Shown: positions 8,891-17,696, counted from the first letter of the stretch. The stretch: DNA of 44,492 nt from Janthinobacterium violaceinigrum (GCF_009208555.1 NZ_WFLI01000044.1:1-44492); one strand, 5' to 3'. Translations and numbers: made by a program. The notes: generated by a model not told the origin, from the letters alone.

Positions 8891-10285
8891 ATGAGCAATC
8901 TAAAGATTTACAACACCCTGGCTCGCGAGAAGCAGGTATTCGTCCCGATGGAAGCGGGCAAGGTACGCATGTACGTCTGCGGCATGACCATCTACGATTA
9001 TTGCCATATCGGCCATGCTCGCATGATGATGGCGTTCGATGTCATCTACCGCTGGCTGAAGGCGTCCGGTTTCGACGTCACCTATGTGCGCAACATTACG
9101 GACATCGACGACAAGATCATCCGCCGCGCCGTGGAAAACGGCGAGACGATTTCCCAGCTGACGACGCGTTTCACCCGCTACATGGATGAAGACACGGCCG
9201 CGCTGGGCATCTTGACGCCCGACCACACGCCGCGCGCCACCGAATACGTGCCGCAGATGCTGAGCCTCATCGAGCAGCTGGAAGCGAAGGACCTCGCTTA
9301 CCAGGGCGCGGATGGCGACGTGAACTATGCCGTGCGCAATTTCCCCAATTACGGCAAGCTGTCGGGCAAGTCGCTCGACGACCTGCGCGCGGGCGAGCGT
9401 GTCGACGTCAACACGGGCAAGCGCGATCCGCTCGACTTCGTGCTGTGGAAGTCGTCGAAGGAGTCGGAGCCGGAAGAAGTCAAATGGGATTCGAAGTGGG
9501 GCCGTGGCCGCCCGGGCTGGCATATCGAGTGCTCGGCCATGTCGTGCGCCCTGCTCGGCGAACAGTTCGACATCCATGGCGGCGGCGCGGATTTGCAATT
9601 TCCGCACCACGAAAACGAGATCGCCCAATCCGAAGGCGCATTCGGCCACACCAGCGTCAATTACTGGATCCATAACGGCTTCGTGCGCCTGGACAATGAA
9701 AAAATGTCCAAGTCGCTCGGCAACTTCTTCACGATCCGCGAAGTGCTGCAAAAGTTCGATGCCGAAGTGATCCGCTTCTTCATCCTGCGCGCGCACTACC
9801 GCAGCCCCCTGAATTACTCGGACGTGCACCTCGACGATGCGCGCCTGTCCCTGACGCGCCTGTACACGGCGCTGGCCGACGTGGCCGTGGAAGAGGGCGC
9901 CATCGACTGGAGCGAAGCCCATGCCGTGCGCGTGCGCGAAGCCATGGACGACGATTTCAATACGCCGCTGGCCGTGGCCGCCCTGTTCGACCTGGCGACG
10001 GAAGTGAACAAGAGCAAGTCGCCGGCGCTGGCGCGTCAATTGAAGGGCCTGGCAAGCGTATTCGGCTTGCTCGAGCGTACGCCGCAGCAATTCCTGCAAG
10101 CGACGGTCGGCGCCGCTGGCGGCCAGGACGAGGCAGCGGGCATCGAAGCGGCCATCGCGGCGCGCAGCGCGGCGAAAAAGGCGCGCGACTTTGCGCAGTC
10201 CGACAAGATCCGCGCTGAACTGCTGGCGGCAGGCATTATTCTCGAAGACAAGCCTGACGGCTCGACCAACTGGCGCCGCGCATGA
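8891..10285 (+). CDS. cysS: Cysteine-tRNA ligase
   Basis: A 464-residue class I aminoacyl-tRNA synthetase that charges tRNA-Cys. The zinc ligand Cys30 in MYVCGMT, the HIGH signature (residues 39-42) and the KMSKS loop (271-275) are all present. So are the cysteine-selecting region GWHIECSAM and HGGGADLQFPHHENE. The C-terminal helical region and anticodon-binding end (AKKARDFAQSDKIRAEL) are complete. An upstream in-frame extension of about 55 codons is rejected because MSNLKIYNTL is the standard family start. The stop overlaps the start of the DNA glycosylase gene, so the two are translationally coupled. Confidence 0.97.
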   Translation: MSNLKIYNTLAREKQVFVPMEAGKVRMYVCGMTIYDYCHIGHARMMMAFDVIYRWLKASGFDVTYVRNITDIDDKIIRRAVENGETISQLTTRFTRYMDEDTAALGILTPDHTPRATEYVPQMLSLIEQLEAKDLAYQGADGDVNYAVRNFPNYGKLSGKSLDDLRAGERVDVNTGKRDPLDFVLWKSSKESEPEEVKWDSKWGRGRPGWHIECSAMSCALLGEQFDIHGGGADLQFPHHENEIAQSEGAFGHTSVNYWIHNGFVRLDNEKMSKSLGNFFTIREVLQKFDAEVIRFFILRAHYRSPLNYSDVHLDDARLSLTRLYTALADVAVEEGAIDWSEAHAVRVREAMDDDFNTPLAVAALFDLATEVNKSKSPALARQLKGLASVFGLLERTPQQFLQATVGAAGGQDEAAGIEAAIAARSAAKKARDFAQSDKIRAELLAAGIILEDKPDGSTNWRRA

Positions 10286-10995
10286 TGCCAACGTCCAGGG
10301 AAAACGGGGAAGCGCCGGTAGCGGTGCAGGTGATCCAGGTGCCGCACTACTGGGAAGAGGCGAAGATCGAGCTGATGAAGCGCGACCGCATCATGAAAAA
10401 GCTCATCCCGCAATTTGGCGACCTGCACCTGGTCGGCCACAGCGACCCGTTTACCACCCTGGCCCGTTCGCTGGTGGGTCAGCAGATCACGCCCAAGGCA
10501 GCCGATGCCGCCTGGAAAAAGCTGCTGCTGGCTTGCCCGAAATGCACGCCGTCGCAAGTGTTGAAGGCGGGCGCCGAACAACTGGCCGCCTGCGGCTTGT
10601 CCAAACGCAAGACCGAATACATCCTCGACCTGGCCGACCATTTCAAGGCCAAGCGCGTGCATGCGAGCCAGTGGGACCAGATGGATGACGAAGCCGTCAT
10701 CGCCGAACTGGTGCAGATCCGCGGCATCGGGCGCTGGACAGCCGAGATGTTTTTGATATTTAATTTGCTGCGACCGAATGTCTTGCCGCTCGACGACCCC
10801 GGTTTGATCCAGGGCATCAGCGTCAATTACTTCTCCGGCGAACCTGTTTCCCGCAGCGATGCGCGCGAAGTTTCCGCCAATTGGGAACCGTGGCGCACCG
10901 TGGCGACGTGGTATTTGTGGCGCAGTCTCGACCCTGCAGCCGCCCCTGCCGCACCCGATGCAGCCCCCGGCGCACCAGCCGGTACGGTAAAATAA
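10282..10995 (+). CDS. DNA-3-methyladenine glycosylase II (AlkA-type, HhH-GPD family)
   Basis: A 237-residue base-excision repair glycosylase expected to remove alkylated purines. The helix-hairpin-helix (QIRGIGRWTAEMFLI, about residues 144-158) is followed by the Asp pair in LPLDDPGL (about 169-170), where the catalytic Asp of this superfamily lies. Ahead of it are the conserved SLVGQQIT and later the W.PWRT..TWYLWR segment. There is no iron-sulfur Cys cluster, so MutY/Nth-type enzymes are excluded. The C-terminus carries a low-complexity Ala/Pro tail. Its start overlaps the cysS stop (ATGA), and accA follows after 54 bp. Confidence 0.9.
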   Translation: MMPTSRENGEAPVAVQVIQVPHYWEEAKIELMKRDRIMKKLIPQFGDLHLVGHSDPFTTLARSLVGQQITPKAADAAWKKLLLACPKCTPSQVLKAGAEQLAACGLSKRKTEYILDLADHFKAKRVHASQWDQMDDEAVIAELVQIRGIGRWTAEMFLIFNLLRPNVLPLDDPGLIQGISVNYFSGEPVSRSDAREVSANWEPWRTVATWYLWRSLDPAAAPAAPDAAPGAPAGTVK

Positions 10996-11049
10996 ACATA
11001 GATGACGCCGCGCGCCCTGGCGCCGTGGCCGGTAAAACCTGGAGGTACA

Positions 11050-12024
11050 ATGACTAAAACGACTTTCCTCAATTTTGAACAGCCGATCGCGGAACTCGAT
11101 TCCAAGATCGAAGAGTTGCGCTTCGTGCAAGACGATTCGGCCGTCGACATCTCGGAAGAGATCGACCGCCTGGCCAAGAAGAGCCAGCAGCTGACCAAGG
11201 ATATCTACGCCAAGCTGACGCCTTGGCAAGTGGCGCAGATCGCGCGCCACCCGCAGCGCCCCTACACCATGGATTATGTGAATGAAATCTTTACCGATTT
11301 CCACGAATTGCATGGCGACCGCAGCTACGCGGACGACCTGTCCGTCGTGGGCGGCCTGGCCCGCTTCAACGGCCAGCCGTGCATGGTCATCGGCCACCAG
11401 AAGGGTCGCGACACGAAAGAGCGCGCCATGCGCAATTTCGGCATGCCGAAACCGGAAGGCTACCGCAAGGCCATGCGCCTGATGAAAGTGGCGGAAAAGT
11501 TCAACTTGCCCATCTTCACCTTCGTCGATACGCCAGGCGCCTTCCCCGGCATCGATGCGGAAGAGCGCGGCCAGTCCGAAGCGATCGGCCACAACCTGTA
11601 CGTGATGGCGGAACTGAAAGTGCCGCTGATCGCCACCATCATCGGTGAAGGCGGTTCCGGCGGCGCGCTGGCCATTGCCGTGGGCGATGCCGTGCTGATG
11701 CTGCAATACTCGACCTACGCCGTGATTTCGCCCGAAGGCTGCGCCTCCATCCTGTGGAAGAGCGCCGAGCGCGCCTCCGACGCGGCTGAAGCGCTGGGCC
11801 TGACGGCGCACCGCCTGAAAGCCATGGGTCTGATCGACAAGATCATCAACGAACCGCTGGGCGGCGCCCACCGCGATCCGAAACAGATGGCGACCTTGCT
11901 GAAACGCGCACTGGCCGACACCCTGCGCCAGTTCCACGGCATGAAAACCAAGGACCTGCTGGCCGCGCGCCACGAGAAGCTGCTGAGCTACGGCAAGTTC
12001 AAGGAAACCACGCCGAGCGAGTAA
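11050..12024 (+). CDS. accA: Acetyl-CoA carboxylase carboxyltransferase subunit alpha
   Basis: A 324-residue subunit that, with AccD, transfers the carboxyl group from biotin to acetyl-CoA to make malonyl-CoA for fatty acid synthesis. The sequence is the typical AccA: a coiled N-terminal helix (LDSKIEELRF), HGDRSYADD, KGRDTKERAMRNFGM, the oxyanion/glycine-rich GEGGSGGALAI and ISPEGCASILWK. Length matches the family. The start at 11050 has a perfect GGAGG eight bases upstream; an in-frame upstream ATG at 11002 lacks one. It follows the glycosylase gene on the same strand. Confidence 0.97.
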   Translation: MTKTTFLNFEQPIAELDSKIEELRFVQDDSAVDISEEIDRLAKKSQQLTKDIYAKLTPWQVAQIARHPQRPYTMDYVNEIFTDFHELHGDRSYADDLSVVGGLARFNGQPCMVIGHQKGRDTKERAMRNFGMPKPEGYRKAMRLMKVAEKFNLPIFTFVDTPGAFPGIDAEERGQSEAIGHNLYVMAELKVPLIATIIGEGGSGGALAIAVGDAVLMLQYSTYAVISPEGCASILWKSAERASDAAEALGLTAHRLKAMGLIDKIINEPLGGAHRDPKQMATLLKRALADTLRQFHGMKTKDLLAARHEKLLSYGKFKETTPSE

Positions 12025-12050
12025 TTTATTTCAACCCAACGGCAGAGTCT

Positions 12051-12077
12051 GGGGTCAGACCCTCAGGGTCTGACCCC
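12051..12077. repeat. 27-bp near-perfect palindrome downstream of accA
   Basis: Two 13-bp arms (GGGGTCAGACCCT and its exact complement) surround one central base at 12064. A T5 run follows at 12081-12085, so for the plus strand it could act as an accA terminator. The GGGGTCAGACCC core is, from memory, a common intergenic repeat in betaproteobacteria, so a REP-like mobile origin is likely. Both roles may apply. Confidence 0.7.
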
Positions 12078-12108
12078 GGCTTTTTAAGGTCTTGGGTAAA
12101 ACAACACC

Positions 12109-12154
12109 AGGGACAGTCCGCTAAACGACACCATCCGTTTAGCAGCCTGTCCCT
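12109..12154. repeat. REP-like imperfect hairpin upstream of tilS
   Basis: Outer arms AGGGACAG (12109-12116) and CTGTCCCT (12147-12154) and inner arms GCTAAACG (12120-12127) and CGTTTAGC (12136-12143) are both exact complements. They are separated by a 3-base internal loop on each side and capped by an 8-base loop. The form, a long stem with a symmetric interior mismatch, is typical of REP/BIME elements moved by REP-associated tyrosine transposases. It ends 12 bases before the tilS ribosome site, so it lies in the tilS leader or promoter zone. Confidence 0.7.
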
Positions 12155-12176
12155 CTTTGCATTCCCGGAGTCCGAA

Positions 12177-13595
12177 TTGAAAAAGCAACAAACCGCCACC
12201 GTGCCCGATATCTTTGCCCGCGCGCTGGACGCCTGTGCGCTGCCAGCCGGCAGTCCCGTTGGCATTGCCCTGAGCGGCGGCCTCGATTCCGCGGCCTTGC
12301 TGCACCTGGCGCGTGCCTGGGCGCAAGAGCAGGGCGCAACCCTGCACGCCTTCCACGTGCATCACGGCCTGAGCCCGAATGCCGATGCCTGGCTGGCCCA
12401 CTGCGAGCACGCGTGCGCGGGCCTGGGCATCGCCTTCGAGGCACGCAAGGTCACGCTGGAAAAGAATGCGAAGACGGGCACGGAAGAGGCGGCCCGCAAG
12501 CGCCGCTACGCAGCCCTGGGCGAGCTGTGCGCTACGCATGGCGTGCGCCTGCTGCTGACGGCCCACCACCAGGATGACCAGGCTGAAACGGTGCTGCTGC
12601 AATTGCTGCGCGGCTCGGGCACGGCGGGCCTGTCCGGCATGGACGGCGCCAACAGCGCGCCCGAACTGCTGGGCAATCCGGACCTGGTGATGGCGCGTCC
12701 TTTGCTGTCCGTGTCGCGCCGGCAGCTCGAAACGTATGTGGCGAAACATGCGATCGCGCACATCCACGACGAATCGAACGACGATCCCCGCTTTGCCCGC
12801 AATGCCCTGCGGCACCAGGTGATGCCCGTGCTGGCGCAGGCGTTTCCCGGTTTCCAGGAGCGCTTTGCCCGCAGCGCCCAGCATGCACAATCGGCGCAGC
12901 GCCTGCTGACGGAACTGGCGACGCAGGACCTGGCCGCATGTCTCGACGGTGATTGCATCGAGCTGGCGAAGTTGCGCGCACTGAGCGCGGACCGCTGCTA
13001 CAACCTGCTGCGCCACTGGTTCGGCACGCGCGGCCTGCGCATGCCGTCGACGGCGTGGCTGGCGGAAATGCTGGCGCAATTGCTGGAAGCGCGGCCCGAT
13101 GCGCAGCTGCTGGTCACGCATCCCGAATGCCACGTGCGGCGCCACCGCGACCGGCTGTACCTGACGGCCAAGCTCGATGACCTGGCCGGCATGCGCGACA
13201 AAAGCGATGCGGGCATTCCGGGCCTGGAAAAAGCCAGCCAGCAGTTTGCATGGAAAGGCGAGGCCAGCCTGGCGTTTCCCGCGTATGGCGGCGTGCTGCA
13301 TTTCGATGCGGTGGAAGCGGGCGGGCAAGGCATCGATATTGCCTGGTTGCAATCTCAAACTTTGAGCATCGATTTCCGCCAGGGCGGCGAGCGCCTGAAG
13401 CTGGCCCTGAACCGTCCCACCAAGAGCTTGAAATACCATTACCAGGCGTTTGACGTGCCCGCCTGGGAACGCGAACGCCTGCCCCTTGTCTGTGCGGCGC
13501 AACAATTGCTGTATGCCGCTGGTATTGGCCTCGACTGTCATTGCCTGAGCTTGCTGGATCGTCCCCGCATCACCCTGCGCTGGCAGTCCTGCTGA
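12177..13595 (+). CDS. tilS: tRNA(Ile)-lysidine synthase
   Basis: A 472-residue ATP-dependent enzyme that converts C34 of the AUA-reading tRNA-Ile to lysidine. The PP-loop SGGLDS is at residues 33-38, followed by HVHHGLSPNAD and the conserved LLTAHHQDDQAETVLLQLLRG. The C-terminal substrate-binding domains (about residues 340-472) are present. Start: a TTG with GGAG seven bases upstream; no ATG lies in a better place. It begins just behind the two inverted repeats that separate it from accA. About 196 bp of non-coding DNA follow before lysC. Confidence 0.94.
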   Translation: MKKQQTATVPDIFARALDACALPAGSPVGIALSGGLDSAALLHLARAWAQEQGATLHAFHVHHGLSPNADAWLAHCEHACAGLGIAFEARKVTLEKNAKTGTEEAARKRRYAALGELCATHGVRLLLTAHHQDDQAETVLLQLLRGSGTAGLSGMDGANSAPELLGNPDLVMARPLLSVSRRQLETYVAKHAIAHIHDESNDDPRFARNALRHQVMPVLAQAFPGFQERFARSAQHAQSAQRLLTELATQDLAACLDGDCIELAKLRALSADRCYNLLRHWFGTRGLRMPSTAWLAEMLAQLLEARPDAQLLVTHPECHVRRHRDRLYLTAKLDDLAGMRDKSDAGIPGLEKASQQFAWKGEASLAFPAYGGVLHFDAVEAGGQGIDIAWLQSQTLSIDFRQGGERLKLALNRPTKSLKYHYQAFDVPAWERERLPLVCAAQQLLYAAGIGLDCHCLSLLDRPRITLRWQSC

Positions 13596-13791
13596 GCGCA
13601 GGAGCCGCCGCCACGGCCACTCCCAAGGTGGCCGGCGGACGGCTGTACAAGCCAGCTGGACTGCATGGATTGGTTATTTCCATATGCGCAATCGGTATGA
13701 GCTAATGCGCTTTTTAGCTTGTTATTTTGCATTGCGGCATGTAGAGTAAAGCCCTCCTTTTTTATTCTTCTTGAGCGGAAACTTCACTCTT

Positions 13792-15039
13792 ATGGCTTTA
13801 ATCGTCCACAAATATGGCGGTACGTCGATGGGCTCGACTGACCGTATCAAGAATGTCGCCAAGCGCGTTGCCAAGTGGCACGACGCTGGGCATCAAATCG
13901 TGGTGGTGCCATCCGCCATGTCGGGCGAAACGAACCGCCTGATTGGACTGGCCAAGGAAATCATGGATCAACCCGATCCCCGTGAACTTGACATGATCGC
14001 CTCGACAGGCGAACAAGTGTCCGTCGGCCTATTGTCGATGGCACTGCTGGCGATCGGCAAACAAGCCGTATCCTATGCTGGCTGGCAAGTCGCGATCAAG
14101 ACCGATTCCGCCTTTACCAAGGCACGCATCCAGTCGATCGATGACGAAAAAGTCAAACGCGACCTCGATGCGGGCAAGATTGTCATCATTACCGGTTTCC
14201 AGGGCGTCGACGAACACGACAACATCGCAACCCTGGGCCGCGGCGGTTCCGACACGTCGGCCGTGGCGATTGCCGCCGCCATGAAGGCGTCCGAATGCCT
14301 GATCTTCACGGACGTCGACGGCGTCTACACGACGGACCCGCGCGTGGTGTCCGAGGCGCGCCGCCTGAAGACCATTACCTTTGAAGAAATGCTGGAACTG
14401 GCTTCGCTGGGTTCCAAAGTGCTGCAAACGCGTTCGGTGGAATTCGCCGGCAACTACCGCGTCCCCACGCGCGTGCTGTCGTCGCTGACCGACCCGATGT
14501 TGCCGCTGGAAATAGAAGCCAATTCAGGCACCCTGATTTCGTTTGAGGAAGATACAAACATGGAACAAGCAGTCATCTCCGGCATCGCGTTCAACCGCGA
14601 TGAAGCCAAAATCACCGTGCTCGGCGTGCCCGACCGTCCAGGCGTGGCGTACCACATCCTGGGACCGGTGGCGGACGCGAATATTGAAGTCGACATGATC
14701 ATACAGAATCAGTCGGTGGACGGTAAAACGGACTTCACCTTCACCGTCTCGCGCGGCGAATACACGCGCGCGCTGGCCGTGCTGGAAGCGAACCGCGAAT
14801 CGCTGGGCGCGGCCAGCATCACGGGCGACGCGAAAGTGTCGAAACTGTCCGTCGTCGGCGTGGGCATGCGCAGCCACGTGGGCGTCGCATCGCAAATGTT
14901 CCGCACCTTGTCGGAAGAGGGCATCAACATCATGATGATCTCCACTTCCGAGATCAAGATCTCCGTGCTGATCGATGAAAAGTACATGGAACTGGCCGTG
15001 CGCGCGCTGCATAAAGCGTTCGAGCTGGAAAAAGCTTAA
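13792..15039 (+). CDS. lysC: Aspartate kinase
   Basis: A 415-residue enzyme that phosphorylates aspartate, the first step toward lysine, threonine, methionine and diaminopimelate. The kinase domain opens with VHKYGGTSMG (KYGGTS at residues 7-12) and contains GFQG, LGRGGSDTSAVA and FTDVDGVYTTDPR. Two ACT domains at the C-terminus (about 265-415), including MRSHVGVASQMF and STSEIKIS, are the usual site of feedback inhibition. Monofunctional and of normal length. A weak promoter (TTGTTA, 17 bases, TAGAGT) may lie about 40-70 bases upstream; no lysine riboswitch is evident. Confidence 0.96.
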   Translation: MALIVHKYGGTSMGSTDRIKNVAKRVAKWHDAGHQIVVVPSAMSGETNRLIGLAKEIMDQPDPRELDMIASTGEQVSVGLLSMALLAIGKQAVSYAGWQVAIKTDSAFTKARIQSIDDEKVKRDLDAGKIVIITGFQGVDEHDNIATLGRGGSDTSAVAIAAAMKASECLIFTDVDGVYTTDPRVVSEARRLKTITFEEMLELASLGSKVLQTRSVEFAGNYRVPTRVLSSLTDPMLPLEIEANSGTLISFEEDTNMEQAVISGIAFNRDEAKITVLGVPDRPGVAYHILGPVADANIEVDMIIQNQSVDGKTDFTFTVSRGEYTRALAVLEANRESLGAASITGDAKVSKLSVVGVGMRSHVGVASQMFRTLSEEGINIMMISTSEIKISVLIDEKYMELAVRALHKAFELEKA

Positions 15040-15149
15040 ATATCCAAAAATATTGCCCTACGCCCTTGACCAAAGGGGGGGCAATCGATATTATGACGTT
15101 CGTCGCTGCAGCGCAGTTAGCTACAGAGACATAGTTGAGTAATCAGCTA

Positions 15150-15242
15150 GGAGACGTGGCCGAGTGGCCGAAGGCACATCCCTGCTAAGGATGCATACGG
15201 CTTATACCTGTATCGTGGGTTCGAATCCCACCGTCTCCGCCA
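15150..15242 (+). tRNA. tRNA-Ser (anticodon GCU)
   Basis: A complete class II tRNA. The acceptor stem GGAGACG/CGTCTCC pairs, with discriminator G and an encoded CCA at 15240-15242. The anticodon stem CATCC/GGATG holds the loop CTGCTAA, giving GCU, which reads AGC/AGU. A long variable arm, as serine tRNAs need, and the T arm GTGGG-TTCGAAT-CCCAC follow. Confidence 0.97.
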
Positions 15243-15250
15243 GTATTTTT

Positions 15251-15275
15251 AAAAACCCGCTTCGGCGGGTTTTTT
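15251..15275 (+). terminator. Intrinsic terminator of tRNA-Ser
   Basis: The stem AAAACCCGC/GCGGGTTTT with a UUCG tetraloop, running into T6, lies 8 bases after the tRNA CCA end. It is a textbook terminator. Confidence 0.93.
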
Positions 15276-15535
15276 CATTTCCGCACTCCGGAGACGCGCA
15301 AAGCGCCTGCGCGCTTTGCGCGTGGGATTCGAAGCCCTCGCGCCTGCAGGCGCGTGGCGCTCCGAATCCCCATCCCACCGCGCTGCGCGCGGCCGTTGGC
15401 CGCACAGCGGCCAACGCCGTCCCCTCACCTCAGGCACTAGCGGCGAGCGCGCCCATGCCCACACCTTGCACTCCGGACTCCCGCATTTCCATCGCCTCCT
15501 CGGCAGTATCTCCAGCCCCAAAATACAACAAGTGA
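15276..15535. repeat. Block of nested palindromes with an interrupted inverted copy of the tRNA-Ser 3' end
   Basis: No gene is supported here. Three strong inverted repeats are stacked. The first has 13-bp perfect arms at 15294-15306 and 15311-15323 with a 4-base loop. The second is a 16-bp palindrome at 15339-15354. The third has 10-bp arms at 15394-15403 and 15407-15416. The sequence CGGAGACG (15288-15295 region) plus GTGGGATTCGAA (15322-15333) is the reverse complement of the tRNA 3' end at 15220-15239, split by the first hairpin. GAATCCC...ATCCCACCG near 15365-15380 repeats it in direct orientation. Minus-strand reading frames across it are artefacts of the tRNA sequence. Confidence 0.6.
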
Positions 15536-15650
15536 TTTAGTGTGAGAATTGACTCTTTGTCATCATGGATAATGGCAATGTTAATAATTTAAAAAAATTA
15601 CATGCATGGCCCAGCCATGCGTCCATTGCCGAGTCCAATAAGGAGTTGTC
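15536..15650 (+). promoter_or_regulatory. Leader and probable promoter region of the oxidase cluster
   Basis: An AT-rich stretch with TTGTCA followed 18 bases later by TTAATA is a possible promoter, and TTGACT slightly upstream is an alternative -35. A 7-bp perfect hairpin GCATGGC-cca-GCCATGC lies at 15604-15620 in the presumed leader, about 30 bases before the start codon, close to the AAGGAG ribosome site. It has no U-tract, so it may be an operator or an RNA structure rather than a terminator. Confidence 0.4.
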
Positions 15651-17696
15651 ATGTCCTATCGCCTTCCCCGCAGGCACGCGCTGCTGTGCCTGGCCGCCGT
15701 GCCGTTCGCTTGCGCTGCCGTGTTCGCTGCGGAAACCAGCGTCAATCTCAATCTCGACCTTAACCTGAAATCCCTGCCCAACGTCGAGCTGCGCCTGATG
15801 CAGGAGCCGCCGAAACTGAAGGCGCGCGCCCGGCCCGCCACGCGCGCGGCGAGCAAGCGCGACGAGTATGAAAAAGCGTACGACCTGTACATCCGCTACG
15901 CCAACGGCACCATCTATAACCCGACCACGGCCAAGTACGACAAGGTGCGCCTGCGCTCGTACCAGCAGACGAGCGGCCTGGCGCTCGATGGCCGCGATGA
16001 GAATGCGGCCACCTTCATGGCGCCCACCGTGGTGATGGCGCCGGGGCAAACCGTGCGCTTCAGGCTGTACAACCAGCTGCCCGCGCTGCCGGCCGAGCAG
16101 TGCGCGACGGACGATATCAATGCGCCGCGTCCGCCTGGCTGCTTCAACGACACCAATCTGCACTCGCATGGCCTGTGGGTCTCGCCTTCGGGCAACAGCG
16201 ACAATGTGCTGATTTCGATCAAGCCTGGCGTGGATTTCGAGTACGAATACAATATTCCCATCGACCATCCTGCCGGCACGTTTTGGTATCACCCGCACCA
16301 GCATGGCGCGACGGCGATGCAGGTCGCCAGCGGCATGGCCGGCGCGCTGGTGGTCGAAGGCGACCGCTATCCGACCGACAAGGCAAATGGCGACCTCGAC
16401 GTCGTGCTGAAGCAATTCCAGCCCGACGACGGCAGCGGCAGCGCCGGCGAAGTGATGCTGCTGCAGCAAATTCCCTATGACTGCCCCAGCAACAGCCTGA
16501 CGCCACTGAAGGCGTGCGACAGGGAAGCGGTGGGCATGCTGGAGGATTTCAAGCAGGTCAAGGATCCCGATGCCTGGCTGATGTCGGGCCGCTATACCTC
16601 CGTCAACGGCAAGGTGCAGCCGGTGATGAAGATGGATACGCAGCGCCTGTACCGCTGGCGCCTGATCGACACGGGTTTCCAGGCGTCCGTGGTGCTGCGC
16701 ATCCGCCGCGCGAACGATCCGCAAAAGCTGCTGAAGGCGCTCAGCGTCGCCAACCAGGACAAGGACGTGATGGAGCTGTGCGATGGCGAGGACGTCACGC
16801 AGTTCGAGGTGGCCAGCGACGGCCTGACGCACGACAGGATCATCCCCAAGAACCTCAATTACCTGCAGCCGGGCTACCGCAGCGATATCCTGTTCTCGCT
16901 GCCGAAGGCCGGCGCGTATTGCGTGTATGCGGAAACGAACCTCAATAACATGACGACGATGCATGACGTGAACAACACGCGCCTGATCGGCGTGATCACG
17001 GCCAAGACGAACGCCAAGGCTGCCGCCCGCGCCAAGGCGGACGAGTCGCCGCGCGACTTCCTGCTGGCCGAATTGCGCAATGCCGTCAAGCGCCTGCCCG
17101 TTGCGCAGTTGCCCGACAGCGTCAAGGGCACGATCCTCGGCGACCTAGAGAATGGCCTCAAGCTCGCCAAGTTTGTCCCGCATGCGGGCTTCAGCGCAGA
17201 AGCCAAGGAAACGATGCGCGGCATGAAGAAGGAGTATGCGACCTTCAATATTGCCAAGCTGGATGGCAAGGTCCGTTTCATGGTGGAAGGCAAGCCGGAA
17301 GACTCGCCGGACCCCGACGCGAAATACGCCTATGATCCGCACCGCGTCGACCACACGCTGGTGCTGGGTACCGAGCAGATCTGGGAGCTGGCGTCGAAGA
17401 ATGGCAGCCATCCCTTCCATATCCACGTCAACCCCTTCCAGATCATCGGCATCACCCGCACCGACGGCGGCACCGTCGATGCGCAATACAAGGATCTGGT
17501 CGGTACCTGGAAAGACACCTTGCTGGTGATCGAAAAGCACAAGATCGAGATCGCCACGCGTTACCAGCGCTACATCGGCGAGTACGTGCTGCATTGCCAC
17601 ATCCTCGAGCATGAAGATCAGGGCATGATGCAGAACGTCAAGGTGGTGCTGCCGGATGGCAAGGGGGGCGGCGACGTGGGCGGACACGGCCATTGA
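15651..17696 (+). CDS. Exported laccase-like multicopper oxidase
   Basis: A 681-residue three-domain multicopper oxidase of the laccase/CotA type, which couples one-electron oxidation of phenols, metals or other donors to reduction of oxygen to water. All copper-ligand motifs are present: H171-x-H173-G, H214-P-H216-Q-H218, H587-P-x-H590-x-H592 and H648-C649-H650...H654. Met659 is at Cys+10, the axial position of the type 1 copper, which suggests a low to medium redox potential. The N-terminus (PRRHALL then a hydrophobic core to VFA-A) is a signal peptide with a Tat-like twin arginine, so periplasmic or secreted. AAGGAG lies seven bases before the ATG. It is the first gene of a five-gene oxidase cluster; the tyrosinase follows after 67 bp. 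Confidence 0.93.
   Translation: MSYRLPRRHALLCLAAVPFACAAVFAAETSVNLNLDLNLKSLPNVELRLMQEPPKLKARARPATRAASKRDEYEKAYDLYIRYANGTIYNPTTAKYDKVRLRSYQQTSGLALDGRDENAATFMAPTVVMAPGQTVRFRLYNQLPALPAEQCATDDINAPRPPGCFNDTNLHSHGLWVSPSGNSDNVLISIKPGVDFEYEYNIPIDHPAGTFWYHPHQHGATAMQVASGMAGALVVEGDRYPTDKANGDLDVVLKQFQPDDGSGSAGEVMLLQQIPYDCPSNSLTPLKACDREAVGMLEDFKQVKDPDAWLMSGRYTSVNGKVQPVMKMDTQRLYRWRLIDTGFQASVVLRIRRANDPQKLLKALSVANQDKDVMELCDGEDVTQFEVASDGLTHDRIIPKNLNYLQPGYRSDILFSLPKAGAYCVYAETNLNNMTTMHDVNNTRLIGVITAKTNAKAAARAKADESPRDFLLAELRNAVKRLPVAQLPDSVKGTILGDLENGLKLAKFVPHAGFSAEAKETMRGMKKEYATFNIAKLDGKVRFMVEGKPEDSPDPDAKYAYDPHRVDHTLVLGTEQIWELASKNGSHPFHIHVNPFQIIGITRTDGGTVDAQYKDLVGTWKDTLLVIEKHKIEIATRYQRYIGEYVLHCHILEHEDQGMMQNVKVVLPDGKGGGDVGGHGH

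Noticed and set aside
10036..11973. Long minus-strand frame opposite the glycosylase and accA genes
   Set aside because: It is a shadow of accA and its neighbour, and crosses three genes with no recognisable domain.
13596..13791. Lysine riboswitch or intrinsic terminator between tilS and lysC
   Set aside because: A GC-rich hairpin is present near 13608-13642 but has no U-tract, and no lysine-riboswitch helices could be built from the sequence.
15202..15414. Minus-strand frame ending in a GFEPTIQV-like sequence
   Set aside because: It is the reverse complement of the tRNA-Ser read as protein, a known source of false annotations.
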